Source: Kaistella yonginensis (GTDB taxonomy: Bacteria; Bacteroidota; Bacteroidia; Flavobacteriales; Weeksellaceae). Taken from it: a DNA stretch of 64,000 nt. Below, one piece after another: positions 16,621 through 26,724 of this stretch; positions within the stretch are counted from its first letter, which is position 1; the number at the start of each line of letters is the position of its first letter. Position numbers and translations under genes: made by a program. The notes beneath the pieces are model-generated. The model had not been told where the DNA came from. It saw only the letters and a list, made by a program, of their open reading frames with translations, and did not search any database. The stretch spans positions 62,001 to 126,000 of the forward strand of contig NZ_JAUFQB010000063.1 of NCBI RefSeq assembly GCF_030409525.1, written 5' to 3'.

Positions 16621-17997
16621 TTATAATTGATCAAATAAATTTTTGCAAAAGTTTTCCAAACTTGGATCACGTGCTCCCATTAATAATAAAACCGTTCCTG
16701 AATTTAATCTGGGTTTCAGCGCTTCTAATAAATTGCTTCTGTCTTCTACGAAGTGCGCAATTTTTCCATTTTCTTGAATTCCTAGAATTAAATCATTGGC
16801 AGAAATGTCTTTCACCGCAGTTCCTCCGGCATAAAAAATCTCACTCATCCAGATTTCATCTTGTGGTCGTAGCGCAGTAGAAATTTCTTCAATAAAATCA
16901 TCTTTCAGAAACCGTGTCGGACCGTAGCCATGCGGTTGAAACCAAGCAATTACTTTGTTTGCTAAAGGTTGACATGCTTTTATGGAAGCTGCACATTTTG
17001 CAGGATTGTGTGCATAATCATCAATAACCCAAACCCCATTTTTATGCCCAAGAATTTGATGTCGCCGATAAATCCCTTCATATTTTGCTAAACTCGCTGC
17101 ACAAGTTTGCATGTCAATTCCGATTTGATTCGCGATCGCAATTGCAGCAGTTGCGTTTTCAACGGAATGTTGTCCGAGCGAATTCATTTGAAATTTCTGA
17201 TCCCGAACTGTAAAAGTTAAGGTAAGTTCGACTTGTTGAAAGTTTTCCGCAGAATAGCCTGCGTTTCGATCTTCAAATCCGAAATCATTTTCAAAGTTCA
17301 CCGACAAAGATCTCGCCAATGTATTCGATTGATTCACAACAAATAAGCTGTTTGTATTGTTTTTAAAAACAGTAAACAAATCAATTAATTCATCAATTTC
17401 CTGATGGTCTTTATCAATATTCAAAAGCAAGCCAATTTCGGGTTTGTATTGTACAATTGAACCATCGCTTTCGTCGGCTTCAATGATCAGCCATTCGCCT
17501 TTTCCCACTGCAGCATTTCCAATTTTTCCTTCTTTAATAATGCTTGTTAAACCCGCTCCAGAAATAATGCTAGGTGCAAAATCTGCATCTAATAAAATCT
17601 GATAAAGCATGGCAGAAGTAGTTGATTTACCAGAGGTTCCGGCAACTGCAATGGTTTTTTTACTTTGAGCGATTATTGCTAATAATTCGCTTCTTTTAAT
17701 AATCGGAATTCCAAGCTCGTTCGCTTTCTGAACTTCGTAAACGGTGTCTTCAATTGCGGTAGAAACAACGATCAAATCCGTTTTTTCTGTAATACCGGAT
17801 CCGTCTTGAAGAAAACAGTGAATGTTTTCGCTTTCTAATTGTTCCTTGGTTTTGTTGTATTCGCCTGAATGAAAATAGCGGTCGCTTCCAGAAACTTCTT
17901 TGCCGATCCCTTTCAAGTATTGAGCGATAGCGCTCATGCCGACTCCCGCAACACCAATGAAAAATACATTTTGGAAATCTGTTATATTTTTTATCAT
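16621..17997 (-). CDS. MurC/Mpl-type Mur ligase
   Basis: A Mur ligase of about 458 residues. It has the MurC-like N-terminal Rossmann motif FFIGVAGVGMSAIAQ, the ATP-binding loop AGTSGKSTT near 120, the central EADESDGS motif, and DDYAHNPAK in the C-terminal domain. It joins an amino acid or peptide to UDP-N-acetylmuramate at the expense of ATP. The sequence does not settle whether it is the main MurC or an Mpl-type recycling enzyme. The position outside a division/cell-wall cluster and next to rsmI favours a second, recycling-type ligase. I chose the ATG at 17997; a TTG six bases upstream is also open. Confidence 0.8.
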   Translation of the reverse strand: MIKNITDFQNVFFIGVAGVGMSAIAQYLKGIGKEVSGSDRYFHSGEYNKTKEQLESENIHCFLQDGSGITEKTDLIVVSTAIEDTVYEVQKANELGIPIIKRSELLAIIAQSKKTIAVAGTSGKSTTSAMLYQILLDADFAPSIISGAGLTSIIKEGKIGNAAVGKGEWLIIEADESDGSIVQYKPEIGLLLNIDKDHQEIDELIDLFTVFKNNTNSLFVVNQSNTLARSLSVNFENDFGFEDRNAGYSAENFQQVELTLTFTVRDQKFQMNSLGQHSVENATAAIAIANQIGIDMQTCAASLAKYEGIYRRHQILGHKNGVWVIDDYAHNPAKCAASIKACQPLANKVIAWFQPHGYGPTRFLKDDFIEEISTALRPQDEIWMSEIFYAGGTAVKDISANDLILGIQENGKIAHFVEDRSNLLEALKPRLNSGTVLLLMGARDPSLENFCKNLFDQL

Positions 17998-18018
17998 ATT
18001 CAAAGTTTCAGCCTTTTT

Positions 18019-19026
18019 TTAAAATTTACTTTCTACCAGATTCCAAAGTCTTTGGGCGAATTCATCGACTTTACTCCAGTCTTTTTGGTAATAAAGTTCA
18101 CTCAAATACTGTTTCGCATCTTCTAATTTATCAAAGTTGTTTAGATGATCAATAGTTGATTTTAATTCCTGTTCATCACCCGCGAAGAGGCTCTTGGTAA
18201 AAGCCACCTTGTCATTCAGATCAAGTTTAAACGCCGCTTTTTTCCTTTCAGCCTGCATAAAATCAGTCTGAACATTGGTACTCAAAATACTACCAGATTC
18301 ATTTCTGGACTCTTCTTGTTCATCTTCTAAAGGATCATTATCAAATAAATTCTGCACCACTTTCAGTCCTTTAATATGAGCGAGCTTAAATCTCTTTTCG
18401 GCTTCTTGTAAAGGGGTAACTGTTGTTTTTGGAGTGACTTCTGATCTGTTTTCGATTGCAGATTCGTGCTTGCTAATTTCCACAATTTTTCGACGACGCT
18501 CTTCCATCTCTTCTAAATCTCTTTCTTTCTGGGCTACCCTTTGTGCATAATCAACTGCTTCCTGTTCGATGATTAACGGGATTTTGTTTTCATCTATAAA
18601 ATGAGATTCAGCAACGATCTCTTTTTCAATTGGTTCACTAGCCAATTCAACAACTTCTGTTTGCACCGAATCATTGATTATTTCTTCTTCGGTACTGATT
18701 TCGTCTTCAAAATGATTCCCGTCATTAGCAAAGACGATTTCTTCTTCAATAGGCTCCTCTTCAAAATAAGGTTTATTAAATTTTAGTTGCTCTGGCTCTT
18801 CTGCTTTTGATTGGGCTTCTTGCACGGCAATTTCTTTTGATAGGATTTTAGAAAAAGCATCTTCATTTTTCTCTAAAATTCGTAAAAAACCGATTCTGTC
18901 TGTTAGTTCACCAAATAAATCCTGTTTCGCCAGAAGTTCATCTTTCGAATTTATTTTAGAGAGGGTTTCGAGAATACTTTTGGTTTCTAAAAAAATTTTA
19001 TCGTGTATATCTTGGAGGGTTTGCAT
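18019..19026 (-). CDS. Hypothetical protein, acidic and coiled-coil rich
   Basis: A 335-residue cytoplasmic protein that I do not recognise as a named family. Residues 1-75 are helical (LQDIHDKIFLETKSILETL). About 75-160 is a very acidic low-complexity stretch (EEEPIEEEIVF, STEEEI). About 165-190 is a charged coiled coil (QKERDLEEMEERRRKI). The compact C-terminal part (240-335) ends SKVDEFAQRLWNLVESKF and looks conserved. It heads the operon with the Mur ligase, rsmI and fabG, 21 bp before the ligase ATG, and diverges from tdk. A link to envelope growth is suggested only by its neighbours. Confidence 0.7.
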   Translation of the reverse strand: MQTLQDIHDKIFLETKSILETLSKINSKDELLAKQDLFGELTDRIGFLRILEKNEDAFSKILSKEIAVQEAQSKAEEPEQLKFNKPYFEEEPIEEEIVFANDGNHFEDEISTEEEIINDSVQTEVVELASEPIEKEIVAESHFIDENKIPLIIEQEAVDYAQRVAQKERDLEEMEERRRKIVEISKHESAIENRSEVTPKTTVTPLQEAEKRFKLAHIKGLKVVQNLFDNDPLEDEQEESRNESGSILSTNVQTDFMQAERKKAAFKLDLNDKVAFTKSLFAGDEQELKSTIDHLNNFDKLEDAKQYLSELYYQKDWSKVDEFAQRLWNLVESKF

Positions 19027-19049
19027 ATCAGAATCTTATTAAATTTCCG

Positions 19050-19057
19050 TAATTTTG
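19050..19057 (+). promoter_or_regulatory. -7 promoter element for tdk
   Basis: TAATTTTG matches TAnnTTTG and ends 30 bp before the tdk ATG, inside the 61-bp divergent gap. Confidence 0.45.
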
Positions 19058-19087
19058 GACTTTTAAATCTTACGGCTAAATTAACAA

Positions 19088-19678
19088 ATGTTTTTAGAAA
19101 ATACAATTAATCACGCAAAACAAAGCGGCTGGATCGAAGTAATCTGCGGTTCGATGTTTTCGGGAAAAACCGAAGAACTCATCCGTCGTTTACGACGTGT
19201 AGAAATGGCTGGTCAAAATGTAGAAATCTTCAAACCAAAACTCGATACGAGATATGCGGAAGAAGAGGTGGTTTCTCATAACCAGAATAAAATTCGAAGT
19301 ACACCTGTGGAAAGTCCCAACGAAATATTGCTGCTCGGATCAACGTGCGATGTGGTTGGAATTGACGAAGCCCAGTTTTTTGATGAAAGCATTGTAGAAG
19401 TAGCTAATAAATTGGCTAACAGTGGAATACGTGTGGTTATCGCTGGTTTAGATATGGATTTTATGGGTCGCCCATTTGGTCCGATGCCGAATTTAATGGC
19501 CACCGCCGAATATGTAACAAAAGTTCATGCCATTTGTAAAAGAACCGGAAATCTAGCGAACCATTCCATGCGAACAACGACCAACACAGATTTGGTTCAG
19601 TTGGGGGAAACTGAAAGTTATGAAGCCGTGAGCAGGAAAGTTTTTAATGAAGAGTTTCTGAACAATGAAAATCGATGA
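19088..19678 (+). CDS. tdk: Thymidine kinase
   Basis: A 196-residue class II thymidine kinase with the P-loop [17 protein letters not shown] (21-37), the Mg-binding motif DEAQFFD, and the lasso region [16 protein letters not shown]. It phosphorylates thymidine to dTMP in the salvage pathway. Only one Cys remains in the lasso and none after it, so the four-Cys zinc site of many TK1-type enzymes is absent. I believe this is usual in Bacteroidota, but I could not check. The stop codon overlaps the murF-alr start (ATGA). Confidence 0.94.
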   Translation: MFLENTINHAKQSGWIEVICGSMFSGKTEELIRRLRRVEMAGQNVEIFKPKLDTRYAEEEVVSHNQNKIRSTPVESPNEILLLGSTCDVVGIDEAQFFDESIVEVANKLANSGIRVVIAGLDMDFMGRPFGPMPNLMATAEYVTKVHAICKRTGNLANHSMRTTTNTDLVQLGETESYEAVSRKVFNEEFLNNENR

Positions 19679-22119
19679 ATTATACCACCAAACAAATTGC
19701 AGAAATTACCGGATCCCAAATAATTGGTGATGGAAGTTTGCACGTTAAAAATATTGCATATGACAGCAGAACCCTATTCTCCGTCAGTGACAGCGCATTT
19801 TTAGCGATAAATACTACTAAAAATTCAGGCGAAAAGTATATTCAATCTGCGATTGAAAAAGGCATAGATATTATTATATCTGAACATCACCACCCACAAT
19901 ACGATAATATTACGTGGATTATTGTGGATAATTCCATGAAATTTCTCCAAAAAATTGCAAAGTTTCATCTCGAAGAATTCAATTTAAAAACAATAGGAAT
20001 TACCGGAAGTAACGGAAAAACAATTGTAAAGGAATGGCTTTATCAATCGCTATTTCATGATTATGCTACGGTAAAGAGTCCAAAGAGTTTCAACTCACAA
20101 TTGGGATTACCGCTGTCACTGCTGGAGATCAATAAAAAACATCAGTTGGGAATATTTGAAGTTGGGATTTCAAAACCTAATGAAATGAGTATTCTAACCG
20201 ACATTTTCTCTCCACAAATCGGGATTCTTACTCATATTGGATCTGCGCATTCATCCAATTTCCATTCAGAGGAAGAATTGATAGCCGAGAAAATTTATTT
20301 ATTTAAAAATTCAGAAATCATCATTTATAATGGCGATAATGAATTGGTTGTTAACAAAATAAATGCAGGTTATTCAAGTAAAAAATTAATCTCTTTTGGC
20401 TTTAAAAAAGAGAATAACGTCTCTATTATAAATGATTGGAAAGACAAATCGCAAGAAGTACTTATTAAACATTTCAATGAAGAATTCTCGGTTCCTGTGT
20501 ACCAAAGAGATGAAGCGACAATCAGCAATGTTTTGTGTGTAATTTCAGTTTTAAAAGAATTCGGATTTGACCATGCAAGAATAGTAGAGAAATTAAATGT
20601 GTTGAAGTCCATTGAAATGCGTTTAGAGAGTGTTAATGGAGTTCGTAATAATTTGATTATCAATGATTCATTTAATCTTGATTTGGATTCTTTGAAAATT
20701 GCTTTTCAAAATATTAAAGAATATAATAAACCACAGAAAGCCTTAATCCTTACCGATTTTGTCGAAGGAAAAAATGCAGATCAATTATATCAAGAGGTAG
20801 CAGCACTAACCAATGAGCAAAAATTCAATTCTGTTTTTTTAATTGGCAATGAAATTACAAAGTTCGAAAGAGTTTTTGAAGCTGCAACTTTTACTTTCAA
20901 TAATACGACTGAACTCATTGATAATGTTGCGATTAATCAAATTGAAAATCATCTTATTTTACTAAAAGGTGCTCGGAAATTTGAAATTGAAAAAGTAAAA
21001 TCTTACCTCGAGTTACAGAAACATGATACGGTTTTAGAAGTAAATTTAAATTCAATTCTTCACAATATCAATGTTCACAGAGCACTGCTTAAACCAGAAA
21101 CCAAAATGATGGCAATGGTCAAAGCCTATTCTTACGGTTTAGGTGGTTATGAAATTGCGGAGTTTTTGCAACATCATCACATCGATTATTTGGGCGTGGC
21201 TTATGCCGATGAAGGTGTTGATTTGCGGAAAAGTGGAATCACAACGCCAATTATGGTGATGAATCCGGAGCAGCACAGTTATAATATTATTATCGATTAT
21301 AATTTAGAACCAGAAATCTACAGTTTCCGAGTGCTGGAATTATTCAATGAAAAATTAATTCAAAAGGGAATTCAGCAACGGTATCCTCTTCATATTAAGT
21401 TAGAGACAGGCATGCATCGTCTTGGTTTTAAGAAACATGAATTGGGTGACCTTATTAAAAAGTTGAACTCGATGAATGTGAAAGTGCAATCGATTTTCAG
21501 TCATTTATCATCTTCTGATGACGAGGGAGAAAAAGAATATACTTTGCAACAAATTCATATCTTTAATGAAAATTCGCTAAAATTAATGGCGGGTTTAAAT
21601 AATCAACCCATTCGGCATATCCTCAATACTTCAGGAATCGTAAATTTTTCTGCGTATCAATTTGATATGGTTAGAATAGGGATCGGAATGGTCGGAGTTT
21701 CTGCAAATGTCGAAATTAAAAAACAGCTAAAGAGTGCAGTGACCTTTAAAACGGTAATCTCGCAGATTTCAGCAGTAAAAGAAGGTGAATCAGTAGGTTA
21801 TAACAGAAAGTTCAAAGCAACCCAGAACACCAATATTGCGACTATTCCCGTGGGTTATGCTGACGGAATCCCAAGATTAGTGGGAAATAATGTCGGTTTT
21901 GTGGGCATCAGGAAAAATCTTTTCCCTATTGTTGGCAATGTGTGTATGGATATGATGATGATTGATTTAGGAGATTTTCTAGCGAAAGAAGGTGAAGAAG
22001 TGATTATCTTTAACTCCAATCCTTCATTAGAAGATTTTGCAGCTTATTGTAAAACAATCTCCTATGAAGTTTTAACATCTATATCACGGCGGGTAAAACG
22101 TATATACATCAAAGATTAA
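19675..22119 (+). CDS. murF-alr: Bifunctional MurF ligase / alanine racemase
   Basis: An 814-residue fusion. Residues 1-450 are a MurF-type ligase with the ATP loop GSNGKT at 111-116 and the central region ending in [12 protein letters not shown]. From about 460 to the end is a PLP alanine racemase with the cofactor lysine in [10 protein letters not shown] (Lys483), the HRLGF and FSHLSSSD motifs, and VGYADGIPR, which carries the catalytic Tyr. The racemase makes D-Ala and MurF adds D-Ala-D-Ala to UDP-MurNAc-tripeptide, so the fusion joins two steps of one pathway. This fusion is known in Bacteroidota. In the ligase half GKTIVK replaces the more common GKTTTK at the P-loop. Confidence 0.95.
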   Translation: MNYTTKQIAEITGSQIIGDGSLHVKNIAYDSRTLFSVSDSAFLAINTTKNSGEKYIQSAIEKGIDIIISEHHHPQYDNITWIIVDNSMKFLQKIAKFHLEEFNLKTIGITGSNGKTIVKEWLYQSLFHDYATVKSPKSFNSQLGLPLSLLEINKKHQLGIFEVGISKPNEMSILTDIFSPQIGILTHIGSAHSSNFHSEEELIAEKIYLFKNSEIIIYNGDNELVVNKINAGYSSKKLISFGFKKENNVSIINDWKDKSQEVLIKHFNEEFSVPVYQRDEATISNVLCVISVLKEFGFDHARIVEKLNVLKSIEMRLESVNGVRNNLIINDSFNLDLDSLKIAFQNIKEYNKPQKALILTDFVEGKNADQLYQEVAALTNEQKFNSVFLIGNEITKFERVFEAATFTFNNTTELIDNVAINQIENHLILLKGARKFEIEKVKSYLELQKHDTVLEVNLNSILHNINVHRALLKPETKMMAMVKAYSYGLGGYEIAEFLQHHHIDYLGVAYADEGVDLRKSGITTPIMVMNPEQHSYNIIIDYNLEPEIYSFRVLELFNEKLIQKGIQQRYPLHIKLETGMHRLGFKKHELGDLIKKLNSMNVKVQSIFSHLSSSDDEGEKEYTLQQIHIFNENSLKLMAGLNNQPIRHILNTSGIVNFSAYQFDMVRIGIGMVGVSANVEIKKQLKSAVTFKTVISQISAVKEGESVGYNRKFKATQNTNIATIPVGYADGIPRLVGNNVGFVGIRKNLFPIVGNVCMDMMMIDLGDFLAKEGEEVIIFNSNPSLEDFAAYCKTISYEVLTSISRRVKRIYIKD

Positions 22120-24285
22120 ATGAAAAAAAATATTCTCTACTTTCTGGTTTTTTTCCTTACAATTTCTATTACTGCACAGGTTAAAGAAGGCTTTACGGTT
22201 CCGAAAAACCCTAAAATTGGCTTATCCCTCTCAGGTGGTGGTGCAAAAGGCTTTGCACATATCGGCGTCATTAAAATACTTGATTCTTTGGGTATAAAAG
22301 TCGACTATATCTCTGGAACGAGCATGGGAGCTATTGTAGGTGGATTATACGCGTCTGGGTACACTGGAAAAGAAATCGAAAAAATTGTGATGGATACTGA
22401 TTTTTATTCGATTCTTGCGAATGAAAAAACCCGTCAGGAAACTACATTCTTTAATAAGTCGGTCGATAAATATATCTTGACTGTTCCTATAAAAAATGGC
22501 AAGATTAATGTCTTACCGAAAGCTATTTCTACTGGTCAAAAGAATATTTACTTGCTAAAAGAACTCTTCAAAAATGTTTCTACCATTGACGATTTCTCCA
22601 AATTACCCATTCCATTTATGTGTGTGGCGACTAACTTGGAAAGTGGCGATATGAAACTGTTTGAAAGCGGTGATTTGGTCAGCGCAATTATGGCAAGCTC
22701 TGCTTTTCCCTCTTTAATGGATCCTGTAAAAATAGGAGACTCCTTATATATTGATGGAGCGATGACCATTAATTATCCTTCTAAGCCACTAAAAGACAAA
22801 GGAATAGACATTGTCATTGGGGTAGATTTAAGCCAAGGGTTAGCAAGTAGGGAAAATCTGCAATCTGCCGTTTCTATATTAAATCAGGTCATCGATTTTG
22901 GAATTCAAAAAGAAACCGTAGCACAATACCATTATACCGATATCAATATCCATCCAAACTTAAATGGGATGAGTGCAACCAGCTATGATGCTAAGAAAGC
23001 AATTCTCGATTCGGGCTATGTTGAAGCACAGAAATATACGAATACATTATCATTACTGCCAAAAAAAGAAGTCAAGCTGCTTCGTGCACCCATGAGTTCT
23101 ATTTATTCAAATGTCTATAAAATTGACAGTCTTATCTTAGAAAATGATCATATTTTCAGGAAAAATTACGTCCTAGGAAAAATGAATTTAAAGGTTCCTT
23201 CTCTTCAAACTTATGGAGGAATTAACAAAATGATTGATAAATTGTACGCGACCAATAATTACCGCCTCATCAACTATGACCTCATTCAACAAGATGATAA
23301 AAATTATTTGAAACTGATTGTTACCGAAGATGATACGCGATTTTTTCTACGGTTTGGCTTGCACTATGACGAAATTTTCAAAACAGGCCTACTCTTAAAT
23401 GCCACTGCAAAGCGTCTTCTATTCCGAAATTCAACCGTATCACTTGATATTGTAGTCGGCGATAAACCACGCTATTATTACAATTATTTTATAGACAACG
23501 GTTATATTCCCGGTCTGGGAGTCTATGCCTCGGGAATGTCTTTGGATCTAATCGACCAAGATGGCAACGTGTATGACGAGTGGAACTGGTTTCGTAATGA
23601 AATTTACATACAGTCGATATGGAGAGATAAATATGCCGTAGGTGGCGGTTTAAGCATGGATTATTACGAATCAAAACCCTTTGGATTTGCCAGCTTTGGT
23701 CAGCCAGAAAACTATTTAAACGCCTATGCATTTATAAGAAGTGATACCCAAGATGACCGAAATTTTCCTACCAAGGGTTTATTCCTGAATGTAGAAGGTA
23801 AAATTTTAGACATCTTCAATAAATTTGAAAACGGCAAAACAATACAATCAAAAATTACAGCCCAATTGAATTTTCCTATCAATTCTTGGCTTACGTATCG
23901 TCTTAAATTATTTGGTGGTTTTACCATTGGCGATGTTCTCAGTCCATATTATGAATACCGGCTGGGCGGCATTTTTGAGCAGAATTTGGGCAATTTTGTC
24001 AATTTTCAAGGCTTTCGTTTGGGGCAATTAACCACCCGAAATATTTTGAGTTCTTCCAATGTATTCCAATTTCGCATCGCAAAAAATTATTTTATAGACA
24101 CCAACCTTTCCATTGCAAATCTTTTCGACGACTTTAAGGTTGCCGATATTCCACATATTTCAGAATCATCTGCAGGGCTTACTGCTGGATATCGCTCCCC
24201 TTTCGGTCAAGTAAAACTAAATTACAGCCAATCACTCGAACAAAACAAAGGAATGTTTAGTGTTATTCTGGGACATTGGTTTTAA
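22120..24285 (+). CDS. Patatin-like phospholipase with outer-membrane barrel
   Basis: A 721-residue protein. A signal peptide (1-19, ending ISITAQ) precedes a patatin domain (about 30-240) with the oxyanion loop SGGGAKGFAH, the nucleophile Ser in SGTSMGAIVGG, and the catalytic Asp in DGAMTINYP. A POTRA-like linker follows (about 330-420), and then a BamA/TamA-type beta-barrel (about 420-721) ending VILGHWF with a terminal aromatic residue. This is the PlpD/type Vd layout, in which a lipolytic domain is anchored to or released from the outer membrane. It starts directly after the murF-alr stop codon. The physiological lipid substrate is unknown. Confidence 0.9.
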   Translation: MKKNILYFLVFFLTISITAQVKEGFTVPKNPKIGLSLSGGGAKGFAHIGVIKILDSLGIKVDYISGTSMGAIVGGLYASGYTGKEIEKIVMDTDFYSILANEKTRQETTFFNKSVDKYILTVPIKNGKINVLPKAISTGQKNIYLLKELFKNVSTIDDFSKLPIPFMCVATNLESGDMKLFESGDLVSAIMASSAFPSLMDPVKIGDSLYIDGAMTINYPSKPLKDKGIDIVIGVDLSQGLASRENLQSAVSILNQVIDFGIQKETVAQYHYTDINIHPNLNGMSATSYDAKKAILDSGYVEAQKYTNTLSLLPKKEVKLLRAPMSSIYSNVYKIDSLILENDHIFRKNYVLGKMNLKVPSLQTYGGINKMIDKLYATNNYRLINYDLIQQDDKNYLKLIVTEDDTRFFLRFGLHYDEIFKTGLLLNATAKRLLFRNSTVSLDIVVGDKPRYYYNYFIDNGYIPGLGVYASGMSLDLIDQDGNVYDEWNWFRNEIYIQSIWRDKYAVGGGLSMDYYESKPFGFASFGQPENYLNAYAFIRSDTQDDRNFPTKGLFLNVEGKILDIFNKFENGKTIQSKITAQLNFPINSWLTYRLKLFGGFTIGDVLSPYYEYRLGGIFEQNLGNFVNFQGFRLGQLTTRNILSSSNVFQFRIAKNYFIDTNLSIANLFDDFKVADIPHISESSAGLTAGYRSPFGQVKLNYSQSLEQNKGMFSVILGHWF

Positions 24286-24288
24286 ATC

Positions 24289-24696
24289 ATGATACAGTAC
24301 TTTTTTGAAGATATTGACCCCGTTGAAATCACTCCAAAAACAACAGAGTGGTTAAAAAATCTTATCATTTTAGAACAAAAAAAACCAGGGAAAATAAATT
24401 ACATTTTCTTATCAGATGAAGGTTTGCTCAAAGTAAATCGCGATTTCCTCCAACACGATTATTATACGGATATCATCACCTTCGACTATGTGAAAGGCAA
24501 AACCATTTCGGCAGATATTTTCGTATCTTTGCCCCGCATTTCCGAAAACGCGCAGGCTCATTCAAAAGATTTTAAATCCGAACTGCACCGGGTTTTGGCG
24601 CACGGACTACTACATTTGTGTGGCTACAAAGATAAAACAGATGACGAAAAAACAGAAATGCGCAGTAAAGAAGAGTACTATCTGAAAATCTTTTAG
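24289..24696 (+). CDS. ybeY: rRNA maturation endonuclease YbeY
   Basis: A 135-residue YbeY. The zinc-site region reads HRVLAHGLLHLCGYKD, giving the first two His of the H-x3-H-x5-H site (AHGLLH). An Asp stands at the place of the third His of the E. coli enzyme, which I believe is the usual form in Bacteroidota. YbeY takes part in 16S rRNA 3' processing and ribosome quality control. It follows the patatin gene after 3 bp and is followed by a structured repeat and a parS site. Confidence 0.9.
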   Translation: MIQYFFEDIDPVEITPKTTEWLKNLIILEQKKPGKINYIFLSDEGLLKVNRDFLQHDYYTDIITFDYVKGKTISADIFVSLPRISENAQAHSKDFKSELHRVLAHGLLHLCGYKDKTDDEKTEMRSKEEYYLKIF

Positions 24697-24776
24697 GAGC
24701 TTAATCCCGCTGTCCGCTATATCTATTGTTCCGCTCCGCTACACAATAGGATGCCGCTTCCATCGGGGCTAAAGTG
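24697..24776. repeat. Structured intergenic repeat, copy A
   Basis: An imperfect long palindrome directly after the ybeY stop codon. The outer part pairs TAATCCCG-like with CGGGGCT-like sequence; the inner stem is CTATTGT (24723-24729) with ACAATAG (24743-24749). TCCGCT-type blocks occur on the left and GGATGCCGCT on the right. It shares layout and short blocks with the elements at 44961-45038 and 60541-60627. It probably acts as a terminator or REP-like element. Confidence 0.6.
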
Positions 24777-24802
24777 TGGAAATATAAACTTAATTTTAGT
24801 AA

Positions 24803-24818
24803 TGTTTCACGTGAAACA
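24803..24818. promoter_or_regulatory. parS centromere site 1
   Basis: TGTTTCACGTGAAACA is a perfect 16-bp palindrome identical to the bacterial parS consensus bound by ParB. It is extended by AA/TT on each side to 20 bp. It lies 15 bp before the mnmG ATG. A second identical site is at 26695-26710. Confidence 0.92.
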
Positions 24819-24833
24819 TTTTAATACAGAACA

Positions 24834-26693
24834 ATGATAAACGAAATATACGACGTTATTGTAGTAGGTGCTGGGCATGCCGGCTCAGAAGCAGCCGCAG
24901 CCGCAGCAAATTTAGGTTCTAAAACCTTACTTATTACAATGAACATGCAAACCATCGGACAAATGTCTTGTAATCCCGCAATGGGCGGAATTGCAAAAGG
25001 ACAAATAGTACGTGAAATAGATGCAATGGGCGGCTATTCTGGTATCATCGCAGACAAATCGGCTATTCAATTTAAAATGCTGAACCTTTCCAAAGGTCCC
25101 GCAATGTGGTCGCCCAGAACGCAAAATGATCGCATGCTATTTGCCGAAGAGTGGCGAATCGCTCTAGAAAAAACTCCTAATTTAGACTTCTTCCAAGATA
25201 TGGTAAAAAGTTTAATTATCGAAAACCATAACGTCGTCGGCGTTATCACTTCATTGGGATTAGAAATAAGAGGAAAATCAGTGGTATTGACCAACGGAAC
25301 CTTTCTTAATGGATTAATCCATGTTGGAGACAAACAACTTGGCGGAGGAAGAATGGGCGAACCGAAAGCCTTTGGTATTACCGAACAATTGGTAGCTCTA
25401 GGTTTTGAATCTGGCCGCATGAAAACGGGTACTCCACCACGAGTTGATGGCCGATCCCTCGATTATTCTAAAATGGAAGAACAAAAAGGAGACGAAAACC
25501 CTAAAAACTTCTCCTATTTAGAAAGTCCAAAATTGACCAAACAAATGAGCTGCCACATCGTATATACCAACGAAACTGTTCATGAAATTTTACGCGAGGG
25601 ATTCGACAGAAGTCCCATGTTTAATGGTACGATACAAAGTATTGGGCCTCGATATTGCCCAAGTATTGAAGATAAAATAAACCGTTTTGCAGAACGTGAA
25701 CGTCATCAATTATTTGTAGAACCAGAAGGATGGCGAACTGTTGAAATCTATGTGAACGGTTTCAGTTCATCACTTCCAGAAGATATTCAGATCAAAGCGA
25801 TGAGGCATATTCCCGGATTTGCCAACGCTAAAGTTTTTCGCCCAGGCTATGCAATAGAGTATGATTACTTCCCTCCTACCCAATTGTATCATACGCTAGA
25901 AACAAAACTTATTGGCAATCTGTATTTCGCAGGACAAATCAATGGCACAACTGGTTATGAAGAGGCAGCTGGACAAGGCTTAATCGCCGGAATCAATGCC
26001 CACAATAAAGTAAACGAAAAAGAAGCATTCACCTTAAACAGAGACGAAGCTTATATCGGAGTTTTAATCGATGATCTCATTACCAAAGGAACAGAAGAAC
26101 CTTACCGCATGTTTACTTCCAGAGCAGAATATAGACTTCTTTTAAGACAAGATAATGCTGATATACGCCTAACCGAAAAGTCTTATAATTTGGGTTTAGC
26201 TAAGGAAGAACGACTTATAAGAGTTCAAGAAAAAATTCAAAAAAGCAATCAATTGGTAAGTTTCCTTAGAGATATATCACTGAAACCAGGGATTATCAAT
26301 CCAATTTTAGAAAGCATTTCTTCCGCAGCTGTTGATCAAGCTTATCGCTCGGCCCAGATTCTTACCAGACCAAATATGACATTGGAGAAATTAGAAGAAA
26401 TTGATTTTATTAAAGAAGAAACACAACACTACTCTACAGAAGTTAAAGAACAAGCGGAAATCAATATTAAATATAAAGGATATATTGAGAAAGAGAGAGA
26501 TAATGTAGCTAAACTTACTCGCTTGGAAACCATTAAAATTGCAGATGATTTTGACTACGACCAATTAAAATCTCTATCGGCAGAAGCCAAACAAAAATTT
26601 AATAAAATAAGACCGAAAACCATTGCACAAGCAGCCAGAATAAGCGGAGTTTCGCCAGCTGATATAAATATTTTACTAATCTATTTGAAGTAA
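24834..26693 (+). CDS. mnmG: tRNA uridine-34 5-carboxymethylaminomethyl modification enzyme MnmG
   Basis: A 619-residue MnmG (GidA). The FAD-binding motif is GAGHAGSEAA at the N terminus, followed by SCNPAMGGIAKGQ, the conserved TGTPPRVDGRS segment, the FAGQINGTTGYEEAAGQG motif, and a helical C-terminal domain ending with ARISGVSPADINILL. With MnmE it installs the cmnm5 group on U34 of tRNAs read at the wobble position, the same base that MnmA thiolates. The length is normal. parS sites lie 15 bp before the start and 1 bp after the stop. mnmG is a frequent neighbour of replication origins. Confidence 0.97.
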   Translation: MINEIYDVIVVGAGHAGSEAAAAAANLGSKTLLITMNMQTIGQMSCNPAMGGIAKGQIVREIDAMGGYSGIIADKSAIQFKMLNLSKGPAMWSPRTQNDRMLFAEEWRIALEKTPNLDFFQDMVKSLIIENHNVVGVITSLGLEIRGKSVVLTNGTFLNGLIHVGDKQLGGGRMGEPKAFGITEQLVALGFESGRMKTGTPPRVDGRSLDYSKMEEQKGDENPKNFSYLESPKLTKQMSCHIVYTNETVHEILREGFDRSPMFNGTIQSIGPRYCPSIEDKINRFAERERHQLFVEPEGWRTVEIYVNGFSSSLPEDIQIKAMRHIPGFANAKVFRPGYAIEYDYFPPTQLYHTLETKLIGNLYFAGQINGTTGYEEAAGQGLIAGINAHNKVNEKEAFTLNRDEAYIGVLIDDLITKGTEEPYRMFTSRAEYRLLLRQDNADIRLTEKSYNLGLAKEERLIRVQEKIQKSNQLVSFLRDISLKPGIINPILESISSAAVDQAYRSAQILTRPNMTLEKLEEIDFIKEETQHYSTEVKEQAEINIKYKGYIEKERDNVAKLTRLETIKIADDFDYDQLKSLSAEAKQKFNKIRPKTIAQAARISGVSPADINILLIYLK

Positions 26694-26694
26694 A

Positions 26695-26710
26695 TGTTTC
26701 ACGTGAAACA
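26695..26710. promoter_or_regulatory. parS centromere site 2
   Basis: This is an exact second copy of TGTTTCACGTGAAACA, again within a 20-bp palindrome. It lies between the mnmG stop codon (26693) and the methyltransferase ATG (26725), 1892 bp from site 1. Confidence 0.92.
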
Positions 26711-26724
26711 TTTCGACAAAACCT

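Noticed and set aside
24289-24696. Loss of the third zinc His in YbeY as a sign of inactivation
   Set aside because: I believe GYKD at this place is the normal form in Bacteroidota; the rest of the gene is intact.
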